A stretch of DNA of 64,000 nucleotides from Alviniconcha marisindica (lineage: Eukaryota > Mollusca > Gastropoda > Provannidae), in contig JABMCL010001684.1 of NCBI GenBank assembly GCA_018857735.1, forward strand, positions 105,001 through 169,000, written 5' to 3'. Below the pieces are notes generated by a model. It did no database searches. It worked only from the letters and a program-made list of their open reading frames with translations, and was not told the DNA's origin. Position numbers and translations under genes: made by a program. Below, piece after piece: positions 46,625 to 56,570 of the stretch; the first letter of the stretch is position 1, and the number at the start of each line of letters is the position of its first letter.

Positions 46625-47020
46625 TAATAGGACTGACAACGTAGATACAGATCGTGGCTGGTAAACCTGCGTGACCAGGTGGAGAGAGCTTTATAGGAAA
46701 CTGGCAAAGCTGTTATTGGACAAGTAAATTGAAAAGGTTCCTGATATTTCTTTTTTGATTGATAGGAGTAGTCTACCGGAACTATACGTTTAAATATTCT
46801 ACTAAGTACTACTGTTTGCGTAAGTGTGTGTTTCTGGCGAGCCACCGGCCGGTAGGTTTTTCTTTTCTTTTCATTATTAATATTATTATTGTGTCTAAAA
46901 TATTTCCTGTAGTAGCATCGGATCAATACACTGAGAAATTGTTTTCACCCAACACCTGCACCTCGGTCCATCGCCGAGCATTATTAGTAAACGGCAGCTA
47001 CCGGCCTCATCCACTCTATT
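46625..47020 (+). repeat. Dispersed repeat X, copy B
   Basis: It shares GATACAGATCGTGGCTGG, TAGTCTACCGG, ACCGGCCGGTAGG, CCTGTAGTAGCATCGG and CGCCGAGCATTATTAGTA with the copies at 10521 and 58345. It lies only in the right arm of the palindromic element. Confidence 0.75.
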
Positions 47021-47531
47021 TTTAGACCACTACAGATATTCTTAAATTGCCGCAATTCAAATGGACCAAGCAGAAATTAATGCTACATAATAATCGCACA
47101 TAAAACAATAAAAATCCATGCAAAAAATCGTTTTTTAGCCTAATCTGTGTGGGCCAGTCCCTTTAACAGATAATAAATTGAACCAAACTGACCACACCAT
47201 CCACAACATTCGCGTAAAAGGACTGTGGTTCCTCTTTACAGGCAGTGCGAATGACAGAAAAGACATGGATTCACACTTGATTGATAAACTCGGCAGCAGG
47301 AAACCAGGTGGAATGAATGAAAGACTGTAACCATACTTCCCTGTCACTTGACTGTCACTAAAGCCTTACGTAGTTGGAAATATGCTGTTGAATATGTAGT
47401 TGTTGTTGTTGTTTTGTTTTTCTTTCTTTCTTTCTCCCACCCACTCTCCCACACTGTAGCCTACCATAGAACTGCAATAGTGCGTATATGCGCATATGTG
47501 ATTGTGTGAGAGTGTATGTGCGTGTGTGTAG

Positions 47532-47552
<21 letters not shown>

Positions 47553-47562
<10 letters not shown>

Positions 47563-48880
47563 TTTGGGAGATCTCGCGAGACTGACTTCCAAGCAGGGCG
47601 GATTTTTTGGAGGTCTCGATACGAACACCAAAAGAGTTCTGACAAACCGGCAAGATGCCAGTTGCAGGATTACTAACAGCTTTGAACAGTGCCCTGGAAG
47701 CCCTGCTGACGGAAAATGCAGTTTTTTCCTGGAAAATTTCCGCAGAAGGAATGGGAAAACCACCGTTGTCCTTCGACTCGTGACGACAACTGACCCAGAC
47801 ACGGCCGATTTCACTCACACAACGACCACACAACACTTCCGACGTAAGCCTCCCAGCCAGGTGCGACGCGACCAACGCCGGGCCGCCGAACGGACAAGAC
47901 GGAACCCAGAGGCAAGTGAACATTCTCCTTCTGGTTTATTTCAACCGACATCACCGCCAACAACAACAGTAGCAGCACATTTTGAAATGCAGTCTGAGAA
48001 CGACACGCAACACATGTACGCCAGTGACACTGACACCGACGCACGTGCTTCACGCTCTCCTGACTACAGCGCACCAGCCAGCAGTAGGCCCTGTGACACA
48101 GACGGTGTGTCGTTGTCACGCGTCAGCCAGTCCCTGGATTTCTCTGTGGAAAACCTCATGGCGTGGAAAGGACAAAGTGAAACTGAAACTGTACAAGACT
48201 GTACTAATAAGTCTGAGAAAAGGGCTGTTCAGTGTGGCTACGATCTGGCGACGATCAGAAATTATGTTGGCAGTTTGAAAGACAGAGCAGTACAACGTGC
48301 ACTGAGAAACACCAATCGTAACAACTCATTCAAAACTGTGGTGCTTGACAGATCGGACAACAAAAGCAAACTGATTTGTGAAACTGGTGACTTTGTTTTT
48401 GTTAGTGACTGCAATACCTACCAGAAACACCCATGTACCTACTGGCTGACCAAGCAGGAAGAACGTCACATGCTGCAGGAAGAACTGGAGTACCTGGGGA
48501 AACTGCAGAAGGGGAAACCAGTGGACAGGGGGAGGTGTGCTGACCATCTACAGAAAGTGCTGGAGGAAGTGTTGGTGCTGAGAGATGTGACACGGTTTTA
48601 TCTCGGTTGATCAGACAACAGGCTGAACTCTCGGTGTGTTGGAGTCGTGTTTGTGATCGGTGCGGTGCGGTATCGATAGGCCTGTGACCAGTTTTGTGGA
48701 CTAGATCCATGTGAGAAGACACGGTGGATATAAGACTTTACAGTACTGACGCGGAGCTATTACCATGACGGGAAGGAAGAGCCTCCCTTTGTGTCCATGA
48801 TATGTTGAATTTCGCTTGTTTTGTTCACCCCTGTATAGCCTAACAAGCAATAAACCATCATCATCATCTCTCTTACTTTG
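47553..48880 (+). mobile_element. 1.3-kb retroposon with a single long ORF and 14-bp target-site duplication
   Basis: TCTCTCTTACTTTG flanks the element at 47553-47566 and 48867-48880, so the element is 47567-48866. It ends in AATAAACC followed by (ATC)n at 48850-48866, a LINE-type 3' tail without poly(A). The paralogous repeat at 29145-29525 lacks it. It has no endonuclease or RT, so it would be non-autonomous or a copied cellular or ORF1-type gene. Confidence 0.85.
47655..48610 (+). CDS. Unidentified retroposon protein (one frameshift)
   Basis: ATG 47655 gives MPVAGLLTALNSALEALLTE and NAVFSWKISAEG. A one-base shift near 47750 leads into a frame open to the TGA at 48608-48610, reading NGKTTVVLRLVTTTDPDTAD, then RKPPSQVRRDQRRAAERTRR (a basic block), a Ser/Thr/Asp-rich middle, and a C-terminal part SEKRAVQCGYDLATIRNYVG...LEYLGKLQKGKPVDRGRCAD. 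The start (short helices, W-x-I, then beta-like TVVLRL and a PPSQxRRDxxRA box) resembles an N-terminal module often seen in invertebrate retrotransposon ORF1-like proteins; this is from memory. The rest I do not recognise. A single lesion in about 320 codons suggests a recent insertion. Confidence 0.6.
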
Positions 48881-49083
48881 TTTTGGTCGCTTTGTTTTTC
48901 TGAGTTTTGATGGCAATAAAACCCTCATCAAAATTTATATCATAGGGTTTTCACTGCATCCGACTAATGGGTTTTCCCCAGGGTCATACTCCGGTTTTCC
49001 CCATTCATGCCTTGGGATGTTTGGAACTGGAAGCCTTCTTCCTTTTACAAGGTCGGATCCACCCCAAATATATATATATATTA

Positions 49084-49127
49084 TTTTCTCCCCCCCCTCC
49101 CCCCCCCCCCCCACACACACACGTTAT

Positions 49128-49181
<54 letters not shown>
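49084..49181. repeat. Poly(C)/(CA)n/(TC)n low complexity
   Basis: C tract (about 49088-49112), CACACA and TC runs in succession. Confidence 0.95.
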
Positions 49182-49185
<4 letters not shown>

Positions 49186-49261
49186 CTTCCGCCTCTCCCC
49201 CATCTCCTCACCCTTCTCTGTCATTTTTACGTCACATAATATTACATCATACCCTCAGTAC

Positions 49262-49885
49262 TTACTAGACAAACTTTAAAAAGTTCAGAATGCAGCAGCA
49301 AGGCTTATGTGTAAAGCTAAGAAATCTGACCACAGCCATCCTATTCTTGAAACTCTGCACTGGCTACCAGTAACACATCGCATTCAATACAAAATTTCAA
49401 CTATCTGTTTCAATTCCATCTCTGGAACAGCCCCTCAGTATCTGTCCGATCTCCTTCAACCTTATACTCCAGCAAGACAATTACGATCTGCATCTGACAC
49501 ACGAACCTTTGTGGCCCCCAGTGTAAACACAAAAACATTTGGTGAAAGATCTTTTCTTACGCTGGCCCATCTGTCTGGAACAATTTGCCTCAAACACTCT
49601 GCCACTCTGATTCTACCTCCTCTTTCAAAGCCGCCCTCAAGACGCACCTGTTTAATAATTATTTCTAAACTATTTTTCACAGCCCTGCCCATCTCCAGCT
49701 GTGGTCGACAACATAGACAAGAACCCCTCCTCCACAACAGCAAGTGACTCTTTCCACGGCACAAGTGTGTCCTTAGCTCGGCAGACGGAAAATGAGGGTG
49801 GGTGAAATGCGGATGCTGTCAGAATCTGTAGATACGAGCACAAGGAAATATGGCGTATCTGCATGCTGATTACACACACGTTCTT
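49262..49885 (+). mobile_element. L2-like LINE 3' end
   Basis: A 5'-truncated copy. The frame from 49262 reads VQNAAARLMCKAKKSDHSHP, ILETLHWLPVTHRIQYKIST, ISGTAPQYLSDLLQPYTPAR, RSASDTRTFVAPS and, after a shift near 49560, a WNNLPQTLCHSDSTSSFKAA-like block seen only in broken form. This is the C-terminus of an L2/CR1-group RT. The 3' UTR (49690-49885) recurs on the minus strand at 26460-26645. Confidence 0.8.
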
Positions 49886-49889
49886 CCAG

Positions 49890-50517
49890 TGCCCTGCCGG
49901 CCATCAGAACAGTTTGTGTCTCTGTTGCAAAGGCACTGCAGTCAAGTCATCTCGAGTAGATGGAAAGTTATGACAAGGAAAAAGGAGGCCTGGAGGATTC
50001 TATATACTCTGCTGAAAACTCAACCCATCAAAAGTAGAGAATACATATCATTGGAAAAGCCAATCTTCAACATTGGTTTGATGCCACCCTTGCTTGAAAA
50101 TGCCCACGCAACTGCCTTACTCAGCCGTGTCATGTTGAGATGGCCTGGAGAGTGGTTGAATGGTTCTGGGTGGCCAAGTGCAATCACAACTGCTGGAACA
50201 GTGTTGCAGAATATTTTGTGAAAGCATCTTATCTTGCAAGGACAAGACATGCCCACCAGGTTACAGTTGCATATTCTGCAGCTGAGTGCTTTCCTTTCTT
50301 ATGTGCAGTTTGAGCCTGATCATGCTGTCGGCTCCGGACAGTGGCAAACACAGGGTGGGGACTGAACAACCGCAGTTTAAATACTGGGCTCTTGTTCTTG
50401 ATTTCCAAGCTCTGTGTCCTTCGGCTTGTACTTCGAGTTCGTTGTGGTGACTACCATCTATAAAATGTCCGACTAAATGTGTGCCCTGGCGTTTTGCTTT
50501 GGACCATGTGAACTATG
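49890..50517 (+). pseudogene. Decayed copy of an invertebrate-wide uncharacterised ORF (ALDHxNY type)
   Basis: Successive frames give EWLNGSGWPSAITTAGT, VKASYLARTRHAHQVTVA, EQPQFKYWALVLDFQALC, LRLVLRVRCGDYHL and PWRFALDHVNY. In this order they match a family of uncharacterised, multi-copy proteins of cnidarians and molluscs (blocks of the type RTRxAHQVTA, PQFxYW, FALDHxxYARW) as I recall it. The usual RWLPVHxRDM block after the last motif is absent, because a LINE is inserted at 50518-50531 and what follows at 56340 does not match. Many frame changes show it is dead. The function is unknown; its copy number suggests a mobile origin. Confidence 0.45.
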
Positions 50518-50737
50518 AGATGTCAGACTTCCAAGTGAGCGAGAGTTCACATCGCTAGGCGGCTGGGTTTTTCTCCCCGCTGCCAATCTTCATTGATTTT
50601 CTTTCGTTTTTGGTGGTAAATATCAATATATGTGCATTGATCTGGATACTATTCGAGCGGAGACATTCCCAGGACTAGATAGGTATACTTTTTGAAGTGT
50701 TTTGGATTCGAGTGAGTTGGTTTTTTGTACGATTTCA

Positions 50738-51770
50738 TGATGGCAGCCAACAACACAGACCAAGGAAGAGGTACGCCTCCTGTGTTTATACCGTGTTGAA
50801 ACTTGCCCGACAACACTGAGAACGGAATTCAGTACACAGTCCGTGAACTATGTATTGCAGCTGAAAAGACCAGTGGCTACAACTCGGTCATCGGCGCACA
50901 GAAAATTGGAGGGCTGTGGCGCATATACCCAAAGAGCGCTGACAATCGTGCAATGCTTTTGCTAAAAGGAATGGAAGTACGAAATCTCACTGTGAACCCG
51001 TTTGACAAAAATCCATACATCGTGAAAACACCAGACGGGGAGAAAGAGGTACAAACAACAAAACTCATCATCGGTAACCTCCCGATCAGCTATAGCAATG
51101 ATGAGATCGAGAGGAAACTGGTACATTTCGGATATGAACCGCAGTTAAAGCTGATGGAAAGAGACAGGGACGAGAGAGGAGGTCTGACGAGATGGCTCAC
51201 AGGTAGGCGGTTCGTCTACATAGGATACCCGATCGCGCTCTCCCGGAAAAGATCAGTATTGGCAGCGCAACAGCAACGCTGTATCATCGAGAGCAGAAGA
51301 ACAAGCCCGAAAACTCCACCTGCTCCAGATGCTTCACCAAAGGACACCTAGCATCGTCCTGCACCAACGACATCGTTTGCAGGACCTGCAGACAGCCTGG
51401 CCACAAGAGCGGTCATCCCACCTGCCCCCTACCCACCGACAGCAACAGCAGCAGCACCACAAACGTCAGGAACACCGGCGCCAGCACCGGACTCAGGTGA
51501 TGTCGAGCTTGACCAGGGGAAAACGACAGCAGCCACCACGACAACCACCACGACCACCGCGACGCTGCCCCCTCCAGCCACTCCACTAAGGCCTGGCAGC
51601 CGACGTGGACGAGAGTTAACACAGTCGACTCTCAACTTTCAGGGCAGATTTCAGTCAGTGCCCCGTGAGAAACGCCCACGCAGCTCCCCCCCCACAGCAA
51701 CCCGACTCCGCCAAGGCAGCGCGAACGGGTGACCTCCCAGCGCAGCCCATGACCCCAACAACCTGCCAGC
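50738..51770 (+). pseudogene. LINE ORF1 (RRM-like plus two zinc knuckles), broken
   Basis: The start is MMAANNTDQG at 50738. CGA has become TGA at 50797, a CpG-type change; copy 1 still has Arg there. From 50803 the frame is open: IQYTVRELCIAAEKTSGYNS, KLIIGNLPISYSNDEIERKL (RRM-like) and GRRFVYIGYP. At a CTCTCCC site (about 51238-51244) the frame must shift to reach LPEKISIG...YHREQKNKPENSTCSRC and the two knuckles (CSRCFTKGHLASSC and CRTCRQPGHKSGHPTC, about 51325-51425). A Gln/Arg/Pro-rich tail follows. Copy 1 shares the shift at the same site. Confidence 0.8.
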
Positions 51771-51889
51771 CATAACGTGAGGGGTCGTCTCCTTTGGTGC
51801 TAGATACAGACGGTAACGTTTCCTGGCTCGTATTATGGACTATGATTCTGTCTCCAACGATTTCAACTCAGATGCCACGATATAGTCTA

Positions 51890-54800
51890 TGATGAACAGC
51901 CTTAAACTATCCATGGTTTACGAAACTCCACAAAACGTAAGACATTTTTTCGATACCTAAAAAAGGGGGCGTTTGACATAATCTGCATACAGGAATCATA
52001 TATTGCTGATGCTGATAAAGAGATGTGGGAAAGAGAATGGGGAGGGTCATTGTTTTATACAAGTTACACAAGTTACACTGGACACTGCATGGGACAAATC
52101 ATTTTGGTTCGGAAAAACCTTCCGTTTGATGTACAATGTGTTTTCAAAAATGATAGAATCTTAACGGATCGTGTCATGCTCAATAATAATGAAATGTATG
52201 TTACCAATGTATACGCCCCAACTATATCCAGGGAAAATGGAACTTTCCTTCATAATTTATATGAGCATATAAATACTTTGAACAGCGTCTATCAGATTGT
52301 GTGTGGGGGATTTTAACTGTGTGCTTGATAACGAGCTGGACATTATCAGTGGTGATCAACGTAACGCAAGAGATGTTAACAAGTTTAATGATTTTGTGTT
52401 GAAATCTGAGCTAAATGATACTTGGAGATTGTTCAATGCGGAACAAAGGGAGTATACATGGTCGAGGAAAAACCCTTTTACAGCACGGAGACTGGACCGA
52501 CACCATTCTCAATAATATTCACGACTGTTCAAGTTCAGTGGCTCAGTCAGATCGCCGATTAGTTAACATATTTTATAATATGTCGCATGTTCAACGTGCC
52601 CCCTCATACTGGAAATTTAACGAAAGTTTGCTACATGATCAAACATTTGTCGAGCAATTTAATTCATTTTTTGAAGTATTTAAAAAAGATAACATTGATC
52701 TTGATGAACAAATGAAATGGGATTTGTGTAAAAGTAAAATAAGAGAATTTTGTATTCAGTACAGTACACGAAAGAAAAGAAGTCAGCGAAGTAGGTACTT
52801 AAAACTCCAGGAGGATCTTGACAAAGCTGATGCGGCCCTTGCCGCTGACCCACAGAATAGCGAGTTTTCTCAGCACAGGGAAAGGGTCAAAATGGAAATG
52901 GAAATTTATGCGGTACAAGAGGCTAAGGGAGCACAAACCCGTGCACGGGCTAAATTCATCGAGGAAGAGGAGAAAAAACACAAGATATTTTTTAAACCTT
53001 GAAAAGGTGCTATCTAACGTGAAAATTATGGATAGGATTGAAAAAGGTGACGGTCAAGTGACGACAAACCAGCAAGAAATTATTAAAGAACAAGTTAGAT
53101 TTTATAGCAATAGATATAGAAAGACAGTTGATTTCCAGGAGCCTTGAGCTCAGGCTTTTTTAGATGGCATAGATGTTCCACAGTTGTCAGATGAACAGAA
53201 AACAAGTATTGAGGGTGCTCTAACCGAGGAAGAGCTCACCCGTGCGTTAAAACGTACGAAGAACGGTTCATCTTCCGGATTAGACGGAATAACCACAGCA
53301 TTTATAAAATTCTTTTGGTGTAAAGTTAAAGATATGGTGTTGAACTCACTTAATGCTGCATTTACGAAGGGTGAAATGTCGATTACTCAGAAACGCGCAG
53401 TAATAACTTTGATTCACAAAGGAAAACAATTGCCTAGAGACGATCTGAATAATTTCATTAACTAATTCTGACTATAAACTTTTAGCTAAAAGTCTAGCTA
53501 TTCGTCTCTCCAGTATTGTCAACGAAGACCAAGTCGGATTTTTGAAAGGTAGAAATATAAGCACCGTCATTAGACTTATAGATGATACGATTAATTATCT
53601 GAACAAATCTTGCTTGCACTCGATTATAAAGCTGCCTTCGATACAATATCGAAAGAATACATAGTTTGGGCATTCAAGCGTTTCAATTTTGGGGAGAACT
53701 TTGTTAAATGTGTTTAGTGGAGGTATTAATGAAAAACACAGAAATCTGCATTAATTACATGGCTGGCTTTCCCAAAGTATTGAAGTAAGTTCGGGTATTC
53801 GTCAGGGCTGTCCATTTTCACCATTGGCCTTCACCCTTGCCTTAGAATTATTGGCTATAAAAATAAGGGCAGACCCATCTGTCAAAGGTATATCAATTCC
53901 AAGAAATCATAAATGCTTTTTAAAACTGCTACTATACGCCGACGATATAACGCTTTTTCTGCAGGATAGGGACGATTTAAAAAATGCCCTTTCACTAGTA
54001 TCATATTTTTCCAAATTCTCAGGGCTAGCAATGAACAGAAATAAAACAGAGGCAATGTGGCTCGGTTAAAAAAAAAAATGCGCTGATGAATACTGCAATA
54101 TAAAATGGAAACTGCGAGTAAAAATCTTAGGAATTTAGTTTAGTAACTCTATACCGGCATCAGAAATTGATGATAACTGGCTACGACGTATAGAAAACAT
54201 ACAGCGTACCATAGTCACTTGGTCAGAAAGAAACTGTAGCAAAATGGGTAAAATTTGTATTGTAAAGTCCCTTCTTCTACCGCAAATAATCTTCGCTATG
54301 CAGGCACTTGTAGCGCCAGCGGATATGATTAAAAAGCTCAACACATTGTTTTTTAGATTTATTTGGAAGAAAAAATACTCTTATACCAAGGCCTTTGAAA
54401 AGGTAAAAAGGAGAATTATGTGTCAAAAAATAGAAGAAGGAGGTTTAAGCATGATTAACGTAGATGACTTGCAAAAATTCTTTTTGCTGTCTTGGGAAGA
54501 AAGAAAAAAATGATAGAAAAAGATGAAAAATGGAAACAAATTCCAGGCTAGGTAAAAACGTATGCTGCTTTTCATCAGATTTATCTGTTAAATACTTTAA
54601 AGGTCTGGGATTGATTTAAAACACATTCTGGAGAAAGGTTTTATCCTGTTGGTTGGACAATAAACAAAAATGGTCTACTGAGACGCCAGCTAAAATAGCA
54701 TTAGAGAAACAATGTTTGTGGAATAATTCAAACATCTCGTACAGAAAGCAGACATTATTTTTTCGAGACTGGATTGATTCGGGCTTCTCTCTTGTCAAAG

Positions 54801-55469
54801 GTATTCTCGAAAATGACAACACAATTATGACTCTTAAAACAATTTGCGAAAAGGTTGGCCATAAACCAACACGACTGAACCGTGTGTTGAGAACATCAAG
54901 CTATCTACAGATAACCACGTTCAGTCAGTATTCAGACCACGACAATTTCGTTTGCGCTTAGTGGAAGCAAATAAGACCGAACCAATTGCAGTAAACTTTT
55001 GGCGAAATAAATGCGGAATCAGGCTAGAAAAAGAGCACTGGACATTAGCAAGCAAATGTACATCTGAAACTAGATTGCGTCTACTTCAGTGGAAGATACT
55101 CCATAATATATATCCCACTAGTATTTTGTTGAATAAAATGGGTATATCTAATAGCAAGAATTGTGCCTTTGGCTGCAATCAAACAGATTATCCTGAACAT
55201 TTTTTCTTTTCGTGTAAAAAGATATCAACTATTTGGGAATACGTGGAGGAAAAGGTTTATCGTAAGTTTGAGACTGATTAAACTTTAAGTTAACCGTGAA
55301 CGATGTGTTATTCGGTTATAAAGGACACAGTCAACACTTTACAAGGATCCGGTTTGTTAATCATCTAATATTAGTCGCAAAAATGTGTGTTGGAATATTT
55401 AAGTATAGTACACCATTAGAAATTGAATTTCTTTTCGATCGTGAACTCAATGTAAGAAGGATAACGTAA
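51890..55469 (+). pseudogene. LINE ORF2 (endonuclease, reverse transcriptase, Cys/His end), broken
   Basis: The endonuclease spans about 51893-52515 with IICIQES, VYAPT and GDFNCVLD. A 4-base loss near 51910 and a shift near 52305 break it. The linker (52415-53002) is Lys/Glu-rich. RT motifs are SSGLDGITTAFIKFF (about 53275), a region with three short deletions (about 53452, 53502 and 53607), LALDYKAAFDTIS (about 53625), RQGCPFSPLAF and YADD (53935-53946). The C-terminal end holds CAFGCNQTDYPEHFFFSC, a zf-RVT-type finger (about 55165-55215). A stop at 55279 is followed by homologous coding to TAA at 55467-55469. Confidence 0.85.
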
Positions 55470-55590
55470 AAGCGGAAAATTCATTATGGACCGTAGACAA
55501 CGATGTAAGAACAGAACTGTGCTCCATTTTATACGCATGTTTTTGAAGCCAGTAATCGATAACAAAACGCTCACACAAACACGTGTGCAT

Positions 55591-55739
<149 letters not shown>

Positions 55740-55906
55740 TGGATGAAAGAATGATTTCACTGTGTTTGATATCTATATTATGAACATGTAAAAGGTAACA
55801 GATGGATATACTTTACGTGTGTCAAGAGACAAGATGTTTTGAATTTAACGCTCAGGTTGCTGATTGTTAATAACAAAACCCACAGACTACATTTCATTCA
55901 ACATCA

Positions 55907-56098
<192 letters not shown>

Positions 56099-56339
56099 TA
56101 ATGATATAAGGAATGATTGTACTGCATTCGTAGCTGTATGTTATAAACATGTCAAACTGTAATGGATAATTCAGTCAGTATACAGTTGTTGTTTTTTGTT
56201 TTGTTTTGTTTGTTTTTTGTAGACAGAATGAAGTATGAATGAATGTGAACATGTTATTGTATTGGATGTATGTTGTACGATTAAACGCCCCACAACGATG
56301 TGCTTGGCAAAAAAAAAAAAAAAAATAGATGTCAGACTT

Positions 56340-56570
56340 TCAGCTCGCTCAGCTTCTTCTGCCGTGGAGCATTTGTTGTGTGGAAACCAAAATAGAGGAA
56401 AAGGCGTGGTGACCTATGTGGACTACCTATCCCAAGCTCAAAATCTTGTTATGAATGGATTCGCTGTACTTGCAAACAAGTGTGCAGAGGAAGATACAAA
56501 TTTTCAAGGCAGCTTGCTGTGCACAGCCCTGTGCGTATGCGACTAGGCAGGGTTTCTTGACGGGAAAAGG
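56340..56570 (+). other. Unassigned flank of the LINE insertion
   Basis: A short open frame (VRLSARSASSAVEHLLCGNQ onwards, to 56546) has no recognisable motif. It was contiguous with 50517 before the LINE inserted. Confidence 0.3.

Larger units (their letters stand above)
43453..47166. mobile_element. 3.7-kb palindromic DNA element with TTAA target-site duplication
   Basis: TTAA at 43453-43456 and 47163-47166 flanks an element of 3706 bp. The ends are matching inverted repeats of 45 bp or more (AGGGACTGGCCCAC(G/A)CAGATT...GGCTAAAAAACGATTTTTTGC). Further inverted pairs lie inside: 43834-44160 with about 46165-46445, and 44735-44960 with about 45620-45810. Direct repeats link 43605-43860 to 45421-45680. 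A repeat-X fragment sits in the right arm. No transposase is seen. It interrupts the minus-strand LINE, whose frame continues across the TTAA. Confidence 0.85.
40905..47350 (-). mobile_element. Related LINE on the minus strand, split by two younger insertions
   Basis: Pieces are 47167-47350 (thumb: LLWMVWSVWFNLLSV in mixed frames), 43376-43452 (KMFYCQIQLILTYGSEVW), 42040-42366 (LSALKRFLGVNSKSPRHLIY to FIKEFKLRLID) and 40905-42040 (finger and C-terminus, LYKAFQCHNSS). The gaps are the palindromic TTAA element (43457-47162) and a Rex1-like element (42368-43375). The 3' end at 40905 abuts the (GA)n where the 2A-bearing LINE ends, so the two related LINEs lie tail to tail. No RT catalytic box is in the window. 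Confidence 0.7.
47420..49070 (+). repeat. Dispersed repeat Y, copy 2 (split by a retroposon at 47567-48866)
   Basis: 47420-47566 and 48881-49070 together reproduce the repeat at 29145-29525 in opposite orientation. Confidence 0.8.

Noticed and set aside
47516..47654. Start of the 364-codon open frame at 47516 (MCVCVALSLSL)
   Set aside because: This part lies in the flanking repeat and duplication, outside the retroposon; the likely start is ATG 47655 in another frame.
47461..48119. Minus-strand open frames opposite the retroposon ORF
   Set aside because: They show no motif and are explained as shadows of the plus-strand coding frame.
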